NCBI GenBank assembly: GCA_038237515.1
Contig: JBBRYP010000038.1
Span: 1 to 40,846 of the forward strand
DNA: 40,846 nucleotides
DNA from: JBBQDZ01 sp038237515
Lineage (GTDB): Bacteria > Actinomycetota > Thermoleophilia > Gaiellales > Gaiellaceae
Reading direction: 5' to 3'
The position numbers and the translations under genes are program-made. Shown here one piece after another: positions 27,519 through 36,043 of this stretch (position 1 is the stretch's first letter; each line of letters starts with the position of its first letter). The notes under the pieces are model-generated. The model had not been told where the DNA came from and searched no databases. It saw only the letters and a program-made list of their open reading frames with translations.

Positions 27519-28429
27519 CAGAACCGCAGGTACTCGCCGCGGGGATCGAAGATGTCGCGCGCGCGGTCGGCGACGATGCTCGTCGCCGTCACCCCGAGCA
27601 GGACCCCGACGCCGGGAAACACGCCGATCCACCAGCCGCCGGTGAGGACGTTGTTCAGTCCGTCCGTGATCATCGAGCCCCACTCCGGCGTCGGCACCTG
27701 CGCGCCCAGACCCACGAAGCCGAGCGCCGCGATCGAGAGGATCGCGTAGCCGAAGACGGCGGCTGACTGGATCAGGAGCGTCGAGGTCAGGTGCGGCACG
27801 ATGTGACGCAGCATGATCCAGCCGCGCCGCGCGCCGAGCGCGTTCGCCGCCTCGACGAAGCTGAGCGAGCGCACGCGGAGGACATCGCTGCGGCAGAGTC
27901 GCGCGTAGAACGGGATCGTGGTGAGGATCACGCCGAGCGTCGCCGTCTTCAGACCGACGCCGAGGCCGACCGTGACGGCCATCGCGAGGATGAGCGGCGG
28001 GAACGCGAGCAGCGAGTCCATGCACCGCATCAGCAGGTTGTCCGTCCAGCCGCCGAACGTCCCCGCCAGGACGCCGATCGCTCCGCCGAGGAGCGCGCCG
28101 GCAACCACGACGATCGCGCCGATTATGAGCGAGATGCGCGCGCCCTGGTTGAATCGCGCGAAGACGTCGCGCCCCAGCGAGTCGGTCCCCATCGGATGGG
28201 ACGCGGAGGGAGAATGCAGCGCCAGGTTCAGATCTGCTGTGTTCGGATCGTGCGACCAGAACACGTTGCCGAGCAGGGCGAGCAGGACGAGCACCCCGAG
28301 CAGCACGTGCGCGGTCAGAAGCGCGGGGTCGTGCGCGATGAAGCGGGCAACGCGACCCGCGGCCCGCGCCCACCGCCCGAGCACGTGCGTCCTCGGGAGC
28401 TGCGTGGCTGCGATCCGTCCGGCTTCCAT
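27518..28429 (-). CDS. ABC transporter permease, oligopeptide type (DppC/OppC-like)
   Basis: 303 residues from ATG 28429; a longer open frame upstream is Arg/Ser-rich and crosses a hairpin, so it is rejected. The protein shows the family's leader membrane segment (TAHVLLGVLVLLALLGNVFW), the periplasmic PMGTDSLGRDVFARFNQGAR, then five hydrophobic segments. The EAA loop is VEAANALGARRGWIMLRHIV and the end is IFDPRGEYLRF. These are the hallmarks of the C-type permease. It starts about 60 bp after the binding-protein stop; the gap contains a strong hairpin. The stop overlaps the B-type permease start. Confidence 0.88.
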   Translation of the reverse strand: MEAGRIAATQLPRTHVLGRWARAAGRVARFIAHDPALLTAHVLLGVLVLLALLGNVFWSHDPNTADLNLALHSPSASHPMGTDSLGRDVFARFNQGARISLIIGAIVVVAGALLGGAIGVLAGTFGGWTDNLLMRCMDSLLAFPPLILAMAVTVGLGVGLKTATLGVILTTIPFYARLCRSDVLRVRSLSFVEAANALGARRGWIMLRHIVPHLTSTLLIQSAAVFGYAILSIAALGFVGLGAQVPTPEWGSMITDGLNNVLTGGWWIGVFPGVGVLLGVTATSIVADRARDIFDPRGEYLRF

Positions 28430-28439
28430 GCTCGAAGAT

Positions 28440-28470
28440 GGCGAGAGCGGGCATCGTGCCCGCTCTCGCC
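28440..28470 (-). terminator. perfect 14-bp intercistronic hairpin after the binding-protein gene
   Basis: GGCGAGAGCGGGCA at 28440-28453 and its exact complement at 28457-28470 enclose a three-base loop (TCG). It lies 20 bp after the binding-protein stop and 10 bp before the permease start. Without a T-tract it is likely a partial terminator or an RNA-stabilising stem that keeps binding-protein transcript above permease transcript. Confidence 0.65.
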
Positions 28471-28490
28471 TGGTGCTCTCGTCCTCTCCT

Positions 28491-30101
28491 CTAGGTTCCC
28501 CAGGACCGCATGTCAGGTTCGTGGTAGTACGTGAACGACTTCGTCGACTTGCTGAGGACGACCGTCGCCACGTCGTTGTAGAAGATGATCTTCGGCGAGT
28601 TCGCACGCCAGAGCGTCGTGATCTGGTTGTAGAGCTTCTGCCGCGTCGCGTTGCTCAGCGACTTGCGCGCTTTGTCGAGGAGCCTGTCCGCAGCGGGAAT
28701 CGACATCAGGTTGATGTTCTTGCCGATGCCGACGACCGTCGTTCGCATGTCGTAGCCGAGGTAGTAACCGGCATCGATCACGCCCGGGCCGTCGTAGCGG
28801 ATCGCGGAATGCACCTTGAACCCGAACATCGCGCCCACGTAGTCGGCGGGAGCGAGCGTCTGCACGGTCAGGTTGACGCCGATCGGCTTCCAGATCGACT
28901 GGAGCAGCGTCGCGATCTGCTGGTGGACCGTGTTGCCCTCGTCGATCGTCAGCGTCAGCGGCACCGGCGTGGACAGGCCCGACGCCTGGATGAGCTGCCG
29001 CGCCTTCGTCAGGTCGTACGCCCGCGGCTTCGAGAGCGCCGCGTTGTAGAACTGCATCAGCGGCGGCAACGGGCCGTAGTAGAGCTTGCCGTAGCCGTAC
29101 GCGATCTTGCTCACGATCTGCTGGTAGGGCACCGCGTAGGTCATCGCCTCGCGGAACTTCTTGTTGTTCCAAGGCGCCCGGTCCCAGGGCATGAGCAACT
29201 GCTCCTGGATCGTCGTCGGGTATGCCCCGATCCTCACGTTGCCGTTGCCCTTCAGGCTCGCGACTGACTGCTTCGCGAGGCCGATCGTGACGTTCGCAGC
29301 GCGGGAGCGAGCCTGCAGCAGCAGGGTCGAGTCGGAGTTGATGAAGTTGATCACGATCTTGGCCGCCCGCGGCACGGGCAGCCCGTTCGCCTTCGCCCAC
29401 GCCGCGTACGACGGCCGCGCGGCGAGCACCATCTGCTTGTTCGGCTGGTAGCTGACCATCTCGAACGGGCCCCCGCCGACCTCGTGCGTGGCGAGCCAGG
29501 TCTTCGCCTCCTTCTTCTCCGCCGCGCAGTCGATGATCGACGAGGACGGCTGAGCCCAGCCCTGGAGGATCGACGGATCGGGCTGCTTCAGCCTGAGCAC
29601 GACCGTCGACGGGTTCGGAGCCGCGACGGACTTCAGGTTCCCCGGGATGCCGTCCTCGAGGAAGTAGGCGCCGATGCCGGCGAACGAGCGCTCGTAGGAG
29701 CACTTGACCGCCTTGGCGTCGACCGGGACGCCGCTCGGGAACTTCAGTCCGGTGCGGAGCTTGAACGTGTACACCGTCCCCGCCTTGTTGACCGTGAACG
29801 ACTTCGCGAGGTACGGCTTCATGTGCGTGGCGTCGATCTGCTGCGTCCCCGCGGGTCCCGGCTTCGTCCCGTACTGCATCAGCCGCACGTAGAAGTTCAG
29901 GCCGATCGTGTCGAAGAAGCTCGTCATGTCACGAGGGTCGATCGTCGCCGGACCGGTGTTGATGTTGACGACGAGCGTGCCGCCGGCATCGCGCGCGGCC
30001 GAACCGCTCGTTGTGAACGCGAACGCCGCCGCCGTCAAACCGGCGACGAGGAGCACACCGGCGGGGATCGCGCGTCGCCCAAACTTGCGCCGTGCAGTCA
30101 T
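28491..30101 (-). CDS. ABC transporter substrate-binding protein, family 5 (dipeptide/oligopeptide type)
   Basis: 536 residues. A ribosome-binding site AGGAGG sits 10 bases before ATG 30101; an ATG three codons earlier is almost on top of that site and less likely. The N-terminus is basic (RRKFGRRAIPAG) with a hydrophobic core (VLLVAGLTAAAFAFTT). There is no lipobox Cys, so it is not an obvious lipoprotein; the RRKFG could act in Tat export. The mature part follows the SBP_bac_5 layout: a start LVVNINTGPATIDPRDM, the FKLRTGLKFPSGVPVDAKAV strand-helix signature, and NNKKFREAMTYAVPYQQIV. It captures substrate for the two permeases. It is 32 bp downstream of hyuB-2, so the same operon. Confidence 0.9.
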   Translation of the reverse strand: MTARRKFGRRAIPAGVLLVAGLTAAAFAFTTSGSAARDAGGTLVVNINTGPATIDPRDMTSFFDTIGLNFYVRLMQYGTKPGPAGTQQIDATHMKPYLAKSFTVNKAGTVYTFKLRTGLKFPSGVPVDAKAVKCSYERSFAGIGAYFLEDGIPGNLKSVAAPNPSTVVLRLKQPDPSILQGWAQPSSSIIDCAAEKKEAKTWLATHEVGGGPFEMVSYQPNKQMVLAARPSYAAWAKANGLPVPRAAKIVINFINSDSTLLLQARSRAANVTIGLAKQSVASLKGNGNVRIGAYPTTIQEQLLMPWDRAPWNNKKFREAMTYAVPYQQIVSKIAYGYGKLYYGPLPPLMQFYNAALSKPRAYDLTKARQLIQASGLSTPVPLTLTIDEGNTVHQQIATLLQSIWKPIGVNLTVQTLAPADYVGAMFGFKVHSAIRYDGPGVIDAGYYLGYDMRTTVVGIGKNINLMSIPAADRLLDKARKSLSNATRQKLYNQITTLWRANSPKIIFYNDVATVVLSKSTKSFTYYHEPDMRSWGT

Positions 30102-30133
30102 TGCACCCATTCCTCCTTCTGTCGAGCCTGCGG

Positions 30134-31912
30134 TTATGACCTCTGTTCGGCACCCTTCCTCGTCGCGGCCTCGCGCCTGAGCTGCGCGGTGCCGTCGGGG
30201 TTGACGCGAACGCCTGCGTCGCTCTCGTGCAGCACGACGCCGTACGTGCGGCGCGCCTCCTCCGGCGTCAGCAGCTCGTCACGCACGTCTCGCGCGACCT
30301 GGTCGGGATCGCGCTCGAGCGGTGAGCCCCAGCCTCCGCCTCCGCCGCTCCGGACGCTGACGACGTCACCCGGCGCGAGCGGCCCGAAGAACGAGGTCCG
30401 TTCCTGAAGAATGACTTCCCCGTCCGTGCCGGGCCGGACGACGATCCTGCTCGCATCGGCGTCGCCGCCTCCCTCCAGGCCGCGCGCGAGCAGGTCCTTC
30501 GTGTTCTCGATCGCGCACTGCATGTACGTCCCGGGCTCGAGCACACGGAAGTCGCGGACGATCCCGAGGCCGCCGCGGTAGGTGCCCGCGCCCTCGACGC
30601 CCGGAAGGTAGGCGTGCCGGTCGCACCGGATCGGATAGCGGGTCTCGACGATCTCGATCGGCGTGTTCGGCGTGTCTCCGTCCGCCATGAAGATCAGCGA
30701 CGGTCCGTCGCCGTGCGGACGCGCGCCGTGGCCTCCGTCGATCGGGTCGATGAAGATGAACGGCGGCCCCTCCCGCGGGTCGACGCGGAATAGGTAGACC
30801 CCGAAGAGCTGGTAGCTCCCGGCCGGGCAGCGCTCCGGCACCGCGGCGGACAGCGCGCGGATCGTCAGCTCCATGAGCACGACGCCGAGGTAGCCGTACG
30901 AGTCGCACGGCGCCGGCCGCTCCGGCGTCACCATCAGGCCCGGCGGAAGGTCGAAGTCGAGCGCGAGGAAATGCCCCTCGTTCGTCGGGTCTTTCGGCAT
31001 CAGCAGGCCCTTGACGGCGGCGCGAACCGAGCTGCGCGTGCCGATCGCCGGCATGTTGATCGGGCCGTGCGCGGTCTCGCTCGTGCCGTCGAACGAGACG
31101 CGGATCCGGTCACCGTCGACGGTGAGCGTGAGCACGCAGCGGCGGCGCACGTCCATCAGCACGCCGTCGTGATCCAGCTCGATCGAGGCGTCGTAGGTTC
31201 CGTCCGGGATCTTCGCGATCTCGCGCCGGACCGCCGCGTCGGTCTGCTCGATCGCGAGGCGCATCGACTCCCTGACGGTGTCGACGCCGTACTTCGCGCA
31301 GAGCGCCCGAACGCGCGCGGCGCCCTGTTTGCACGCTGCGATCTGCGCGTCGAGGTCGCCGCGCACCGTCGGCGGAAAGCGGACGTTCGCCTCGATGAAG
31401 TCCCAGAGATCCTGGTTCGGCGTCCCCGAGGCGACGAGCTTCTGGTGCGTGAAGCAGAGACCTTCCTGGTAGACGTCGGTCGAGTCCGGGCACCAGCCGC
31501 CGGGCGTCTTGCCGCCGATATCCGCCCAGTGCGCCGTCGCGATCGCGAAAGCGACGAGATCGTCCTCGTGGAACACGGGCACGTAGACCGAGGTGTCCGA
31601 GATGTGCGTCCCCGTCAGGTAGGGATCGTTGGCGATCAGCACGTCGCCCTCGGCGAAGTCCTCCCGCCACCTCGCGATGCCCGTCTTGATGGTGTCGGGC
31701 ATCGCGCCGAGGAAGACGGTGACGCCCGGAGCCTCCGCCCAGAGCAGCCCCTCCGCGGACACGAGCCCGAGTCCGAAATCCTGCACCTCGTACAGCAGCG
31801 GGTTGTACGCCGTGCGCACGAGCGTCTTGTTCATCTCGAGCGCGGCGGAGGTGAGGCCGTTCCTGACGATCTCCGCGGTGACGACGTCAACGGCGGTCGG
31901 CGCGGTGGTCAA
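30134..31912 (-). CDS. hyuB: hydantoinase B/oxoprolinase family protein (pair 2)
   Basis: 592 residues from a TTG at 31912 that overlaps the hyuA-2 stop in a TTGA; no ATG or GTG lies in a better place. Family features: VVTAEIVRNGLTSAALEMNK, LVRTAYNPLLYEVQDF, the NDPYLTGTHISDTSV segment, TAHWADIGGKTPGG, EGHFLALDFDLPPG and the Gly-rich end RSGGGGGWGSPLERDPDQVA with EEARRTYGV. It is the partner of the HyuA-2 ATPase. It is similar in plan to the first HyuB but well diverged. The open frame extending upstream to 33526 is the antisense/other-frame image of hyuA-2. Confidence 0.87.
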   Translation of the reverse strand: MTTAPTAVDVVTAEIVRNGLTSAALEMNKTLVRTAYNPLLYEVQDFGLGLVSAEGLLWAEAPGVTVFLGAMPDTIKTGIARWREDFAEGDVLIANDPYLTGTHISDTSVYVPVFHEDDLVAFAIATAHWADIGGKTPGGWCPDSTDVYQEGLCFTHQKLVASGTPNQDLWDFIEANVRFPPTVRGDLDAQIAACKQGAARVRALCAKYGVDTVRESMRLAIEQTDAAVRREIAKIPDGTYDASIELDHDGVLMDVRRRCVLTLTVDGDRIRVSFDGTSETAHGPINMPAIGTRSSVRAAVKGLLMPKDPTNEGHFLALDFDLPPGLMVTPERPAPCDSYGYLGVVLMELTIRALSAAVPERCPAGSYQLFGVYLFRVDPREGPPFIFIDPIDGGHGARPHGDGPSLIFMADGDTPNTPIEIVETRYPIRCDRHAYLPGVEGAGTYRGGLGIVRDFRVLEPGTYMQCAIENTKDLLARGLEGGGDADASRIVVRPGTDGEVILQERTSFFGPLAPGDVVSVRSGGGGGWGSPLERDPDQVARDVRDELLTPEEARRTYGVVLHESDAGVRVNPDGTAQLRREAATRKGAEQRS

Positions 31913-33972
31913 CGGCTCTCTCCATGCTCCAGCACGAGGTCGCCGAGTCGGTCGACGCGCACCGACCAGCCCGGCGGGACGACGATCGTCGTCGTCCACT
32001 CCTCGACGATCGCCGGGCCCTCGACGACCTGGTCGCGCGCGAGCCGCTCGCGGTCGAACACGGACGTCTCGACGAAGCCGCCGGTGCTCCGGAAGTAGAC
32101 CTGCCGCGCACGCTCGGCCGCGGCCGGCCCCTGCGAGTGCCACTCCGGGAAGCGCGGATGCCCGACCTGCGCCACGGCGCGGCAGCGAACCGTGACCACT
32201 TCGAGCGGCGCGTCCTCCTCGCCGTGCCCGTACAGCTGCCGGTGCAGCGCGACGAAGCGCTCGCGCACGCCCGCGAGCAGCGCGTGCTCGTTCTCGACCC
32301 ATTGGGTCTCCAGCGGGACGGTGATCGTGTGCTCCTGCCCCGCGTAGCGCGCGTCGGTCCTGTAGTGGTGATCGAGCTCGCTCTCGTCGAAGCCGTACGC
32401 GCGGAGATCGGTCGTCGCGCGCCGGGCGAGCTCGCGCAGGTCGGACACGAGCCCCGCGATCGCTCCGGGATCGAACGGGCGGACGCGCGTCAGCGCGGCG
32501 TCGTCGCGGTAGTCGGAGGTGAGGATCCCCCAGGCCGAGAAGTTCGCCGGAGCGCGCGGCACGACGACGGTCGGGATCTCGAGCTCCTCCGCGGTCGCCG
32601 CCGCGAACAGGCCGCCGCCGCCGCCGTAGGAGAAGAGCGCGAACTCGCGTGGATCGAGGCCTCGCTCGACCGTGATCGCGCGGATCGCGTACGTCATGTT
32701 CGTCTCGGCGATCGCGAGGATGCCGTCGGCGGCCTGCTCGAGCGTCGCTCCGATCCGGTCGGCGATCCGCGCCTCGATCGCGCGCTCCGCTGCTTCGACG
32801 TCGAGCTGCATCCGCGAGCCGAGAAAGTTCTGCGCGTCGAGCCGTCCGAGAACGAGGTGGCAGTCGGTGACGGTCGGCTCGTCGCCGCCGAGCCCGAAGC
32901 ACGCCGGACCCGGATGCGCGCCGGCGCTCTGCGGCCCCACCTTGACGGCCCCGCGGTGGTCGATCCATGCGATCGAGCCGCCGCCGGCTCCGATCGAGAC
33001 GATGTCGATCCCCGGGCCCACAACCGGCCGGCCTCCGACCTTCGTGTCCGTGCGCTCGAGGATGTGCCCCCCCTCGATCAGGGCGACGTCGTAGCTCGTG
33101 CCGCCTACGTCGGCGCAGATGACGTCGGCGTAACCGAGCTCGGCGGCCAGAGCACGCGCTCCGATCACGCCGCCCGCCGGGCCGGACTCGAGTGTGCGAA
33201 TCGGAAGCTGTGCGGCACGCGACGCGTCGATCACGCCGCCGTTCGACTGCATGAGCGCGAACGGACGCGTGTAGCCCGCGCTCTTCAGGCGCCCGCCGAG
33301 GTCGCCGAGGTACGCCGCGAAGGGAGGCTGGATATAGCTGTTCAACACGGTGGTCGACGTGCGCTCGAACTCGCGCCACTCCGTCGCGACCTCGGAGGAT
33401 GCCGTTACGGAGAGCTCGGGATGGGTCGCGCGGATCCGCTCGACGGCCTCGCGCTCGTGCGCGGGATTCGCGTAGGCGTGCAGGAAGCAGACGGCGATCG
33501 CCTCCACCCCGTTGCCGAGCAGCCACTCGACCTCCAGATCGAGCGCGTCCACGTCGAGCGGCTCGAGCTCGGAGCCGTCCGCGGCCATGCGCTCGGCCAC
33601 CTCGCGCCGGAGGTGGCGCGGCACGAGCGGCTCGGGCGGCGAGTAGAAGAAGTTGTAGATCTCGGGCCTCGCGCCGCGCCCGATGGCGAGCACGTCGCGG
33701 AAACCGCTCGTCGTCAGCAGCCCGACGGTTACGCCGCGCTCCTGGAGCACGGCGTTGATCGCGACCGTCGTGCCGTGGAAGAGCCGGCCGATCTCGCCGG
33801 CCGCGACGGGAAGCCTCCCGAGGCCGGTCAGCAGCTCTTCGGCGAGCCTCGTCGCCGTCGCCGGCTGCTTCTCGATCGTCAGCTCGCCGGTCGCCTCATC
33901 GAGCAGCGCGAAGTCGATGAACGTCCCGCCGACGTCGACGGCGACCCTGTATCCGTTCGTCGAAGCGGTCAA
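31909..33972 (-). CDS. hyuA: hydantoinase A/oxoprolinase family ATPase (pair 2), first gene of the operon
   Basis: 687 residues starting at a TTG (33972); no ATG or GTG is available before the conserved VAVDVGGTFIDFALLDEAT loop, so the TTG is the likely start although no clear ribosome-binding site precedes it. The second nucleotide-binding motif CADVGGTSYDVALIEGG and the VKVGPQSAGAHPGPACFG segment are present, as is AITVERGLDPREFALFSYGG. Like other HyuA it should hydrolyse ATP to activate a cyclic amide or related substrate. Being the first gene of a nine-gene run, its promoter must lie in the 33973-34060 interval. I see no convincing -35/-10 pair there. Confidence 0.87.
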   Translation of the reverse strand: MTASTNGYRVAVDVGGTFIDFALLDEATGELTIEKQPATATRLAEELLTGLGRLPVAAGEIGRLFHGTTVAINAVLQERGVTVGLLTTSGFRDVLAIGRGARPEIYNFFYSPPEPLVPRHLRREVAERMAADGSELEPLDVDALDLEVEWLLGNGVEAIAVCFLHAYANPAHEREAVERIRATHPELSVTASSEVATEWREFERTSTTVLNSYIQPPFAAYLGDLGGRLKSAGYTRPFALMQSNGGVIDASRAAQLPIRTLESGPAGGVIGARALAAELGYADVICADVGGTSYDVALIEGGHILERTDTKVGGRPVVGPGIDIVSIGAGGGSIAWIDHRGAVKVGPQSAGAHPGPACFGLGGDEPTVTDCHLVLGRLDAQNFLGSRMQLDVEAAERAIEARIADRIGATLEQAADGILAIAETNMTYAIRAITVERGLDPREFALFSYGGGGGLFAAATAEELEIPTVVVPRAPANFSAWGILTSDYRDDAALTRVRPFDPGAIAGLVSDLRELARRATTDLRAYGFDESELDHHYRTDARYAGQEHTITVPLETQWVENEHALLAGVRERFVALHRQLYGHGEEDAPLEVVTVRCRAVAQVGHPRFPEWHSQGPAAAERARQVYFRSTGGFVETSVFDRERLARDQVVEGPAIVEEWTTTIVVPPGWSVRVDRLGDLVLEHGESR

Positions 33973-34232
33973 GCAGCGACACTACATCGCTCTTTGCACC
34001 GGCACAAGTTGAGTCTCGATGGTAGGTGCGGTCGGCGAAGTCGACGGCTTCCCGACGGAGGGCCGATCGGCTCGCCGCGGCGAAGGCCGGCGTACGGCGC
34101 GGTCTCCCGGAGGGCTCGATCGCGCTTTGGCAACGCAGCGAGACGTCGGAGACACAGCTTCTGCTCCACCGCGGGCGTCGAACTGAACTTCTCTCAACCG
34201 CTCCCCGGCGCTCCCGCCGGCCGAAGGTCAGC

Positions 34233-34457
34233 CTATTTCGCGTTCGCGCAGTTCGGGTCTTTCGCCTTCGGCCCGCAGATCAGGAACTTGTGGCTGTAGG
34301 AGTCGTTCGCCGCGTTCGTCTCGGAGCCGGCGGGGACGATCTGCCAGTCGACGTCGAGCCTCGTGGTCGCGTCCGGCGGGAATTTGGGGGTCAGCCTGCC
34401 TGCGGCGACGCTGACCTCGTGGCCACCCTCACCTGCGCTGAGTGCGAACGCGAAGCA
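34233..34457 (-). pseudogene. C-terminal fragment of an exported protein
   Basis: 74 codons open between a TGA (34458-34460) and a TAG. The amino-acid pattern is protein-like, with a beta-rich stretch (FPPDATTRLDVDWQIVPAGS), then NDSYSHKFLICGPKAKDPNC with two Cys, and good G/C third positions. There is no start codon, so it is a remnant whose front part is gone. The family is not recognised. Its front ~40 bp overlap antisense with the small zinc-ribbon gene, which suggests a recombination joint here. Confidence 0.5.
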
Positions 34458-34571
34458 TCAGGCTCGGAGACGATCGGCTGGCGAGCCTGCCTCACCAACG
34501 ACGAGCCGTCGGAGGTCGTGAGCTTCTGCCCTGAGTGCATGCCGCGGGAATTCGGGGGTGGCGATTCGTAG
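34419..34571 (+). CDS. small zinc-ribbon-like protein
   Basis: 50 residues from GTG 34419. Two CxxC pairs (Cys6/Cys9 in LTCAECERE and Cys37/Cys40 in FCPECMPREFG), about 27 residues apart, form a classic treble-clef/zinc-ribbon spacing. Between them is GWRACLTNDEPSEVV. Small proteins of this style are common and uncharacterised in actinomycetes. No strong ribosome-binding site is seen, and the open frame continues upstream in unlikely Arg/Pro-rich sequence, so the exact start is uncertain. Its first 39 bp are antisense to the fragment at 34233-34457. Confidence 0.5.
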   Translation: MATLTCAECEREASGSETIGWRACLTNDEPSEVVSFCPECMPREFGGGDS

Positions 34572-35224
34572 GGACCGAGCCGTGGTGTCCTCTACCGCTA
34601 GGCAAGGCCCGCCGAGCAATACGGGTATTTCGGGGATGTGCGACGGGTGGCCTCATGCACATCGCCTGCTAGGCCGATCACGTCTGTCACGGGCACCTGC
34701 CGTGTCTATGGCGCAGACGGCACGACGCTAAGCGTGCTCGAAGGAGGGGGCTGCGAGAGGTGCGGCGGCGCGCCGGTCTGCGACGAGTGGGGACACCCCG
34801 TCGCGTCCACCGAGGCGTTTACGCGACAGGAGCGGCCCGAGGCTGCAAGCAACGCACACCCGACTTCCAGACACTCACCTCAACCGTCTGCGCCTGCGCC
34901 GGGTAGCGGCCCCGGGAGGGCGCTCGGAGCCACGACGTTCGCCGCACCCGACGAAGGCCCGATCGCCCCCTTCGCATGGCGTAGGTCTTCAAATTCCCGA
35001 GTGCTGCGGCATCTTCCTCGGATGCGCCACGGCTGCCACCGCTCCAAGGCCAGCGGCGGCGCACGAAAGACAACCATACTCCCGGCGTTCCGGCTGGCCG
35101 AGTTGCGGGCGATCGGGCTATGAGGACATCCGCGACCGTCGGAGGCAGCCGGGCGCTGGACGGCAGAGTTTCGACCGGGACGCTAGCGCACTCACCGGCG
35201 ACTACGATGGAGTCACGCCTGCTT
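34572..35224. other. gene-poor interval
   Basis: A + frame at 34638-35123 is open but its composition is unconvincing. It contains a CERCGGAPVC stretch that might be a decayed zinc-ribbon fragment, but the remainder is Pro/Ser/Arg-rich with no family resemblance and no ribosome-binding site. I see no RNA gene or clear repeat in the interval. Confidence 0.4.
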
Positions 35225-36008
35225 TCACCCTAGTACACGAATGTTCCCCCAAACGACATTGCCATCTGTGCATGCTCTCGAACCGGCTGCAGGATTCGTC
35301 TCTTGGAGCCGAAGGCGGAGTCCCTTACCCACACCGACGTTGAAGCGTTTGGAGATGCCGAGCCTTACATCCCCGGAAGCGACCGTCTGCCCATCGACGA
35401 TCACCGTGAAGGAGGATCTAGCATCTGTCTGCGCATCATCGCGCATCGAGACCGTCGCTTCGAGCTGCTTGAAGTGCCTACCGAGGTCGAACTCGATCCA
35501 GTTCTCGCCGTCGCCATAGCAATCGGATCGATTGACAAGAGGATGTGCATAGTGAACGCCGTTGGCGTCAGCAGGATCCGAGTACCAACCGGAATCGGTC
35601 CCGACCTTTGAGAAAGTGTTCAACCACGTCCATTGATAGGCAGCGATGGCGACCACGGCCGATTTTCCGATCGCGCGGACGCTCTTCGTCGCAGTGACGA
35701 CGCGCCAAAATGTCCGTCCATGTGTCCGGGGTCGGGCGGGGAAGACGAATGAGCCATCGCTGCGCACCCGTTTCACGTCGTCTTCCAGCCAACTTCCCTT
35801 GAGATAATTCTGGAGTATCAGAGAGATGCCAGCGATGCGGGGTCTGATGTGCCCTCTGATCTCTGTTGACTCGCCGAGAAGGACCTCTGTACGACCGGCG
35901 GGACGCCGTAATCTGCACGGGAACTGGTTTCTGCTGGTCTGCGCCGGAGGCAGCAGATATTGCGGCTAGGGCCGTGCCGACGGCGAGCGCAGCGGCGAGT
36001 TTTCCCAT
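35225..36008 (-). pseudogene. exported Ig-like/NPCBM-like protein, single-base frameshift
   Basis: From ATG 36008, preceded by AGGAGGAGG, a signal peptide is read (MGKLAAALAVGTALAAISAA, SGADQQ), then KPVPVQITAS. The frame is then lost within 35889-35915. One base over, the protein resumes as RTEVLLGESTEIRGHIRP, IAGISLILQNYLKGSWLEDD and TFWRVVTATKSVRAIG, an Ig-like surface-protein domain. It continues with NWIEFDLGRHFKQLEATVS, SSFTVIVDGQTVASGDVR and a final strand set like an NPCBM/carbohydrate-binding domain. The combined length would be about 260 residues. Total length is one base over a multiple of three, fitting one inserted base. Probably a recently inactivated secreted carbohydrate-binding protein, or a sequencing error. 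Confidence 0.68.
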
Positions 36009-36043
36009 CTCCTCCTCCTGATCACGACCCGGATGGAGTGCCT

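Noticed and set aside
31913..33526. Long N-terminal extension of the hyuB-2 frame
   Set aside because: It runs over hyuA-2 in another frame with Arg/Asp-rich composition; HyuB similarity begins at the TTG at 31912.
33973..34060. Promoter for the hydantoinase operon
   Set aside because: A TTGTGC...TGTAGT pair exists on the minus strand but with poor matches and 15-bp spacing; not strong enough to report as a feature.
34638..35123. 161-codon + frame with a CxxC pair
   Set aside because: No ribosome-binding site, unlikely composition outside the short Cys stretch, and no family resemblance; kept only as a note on the interval.
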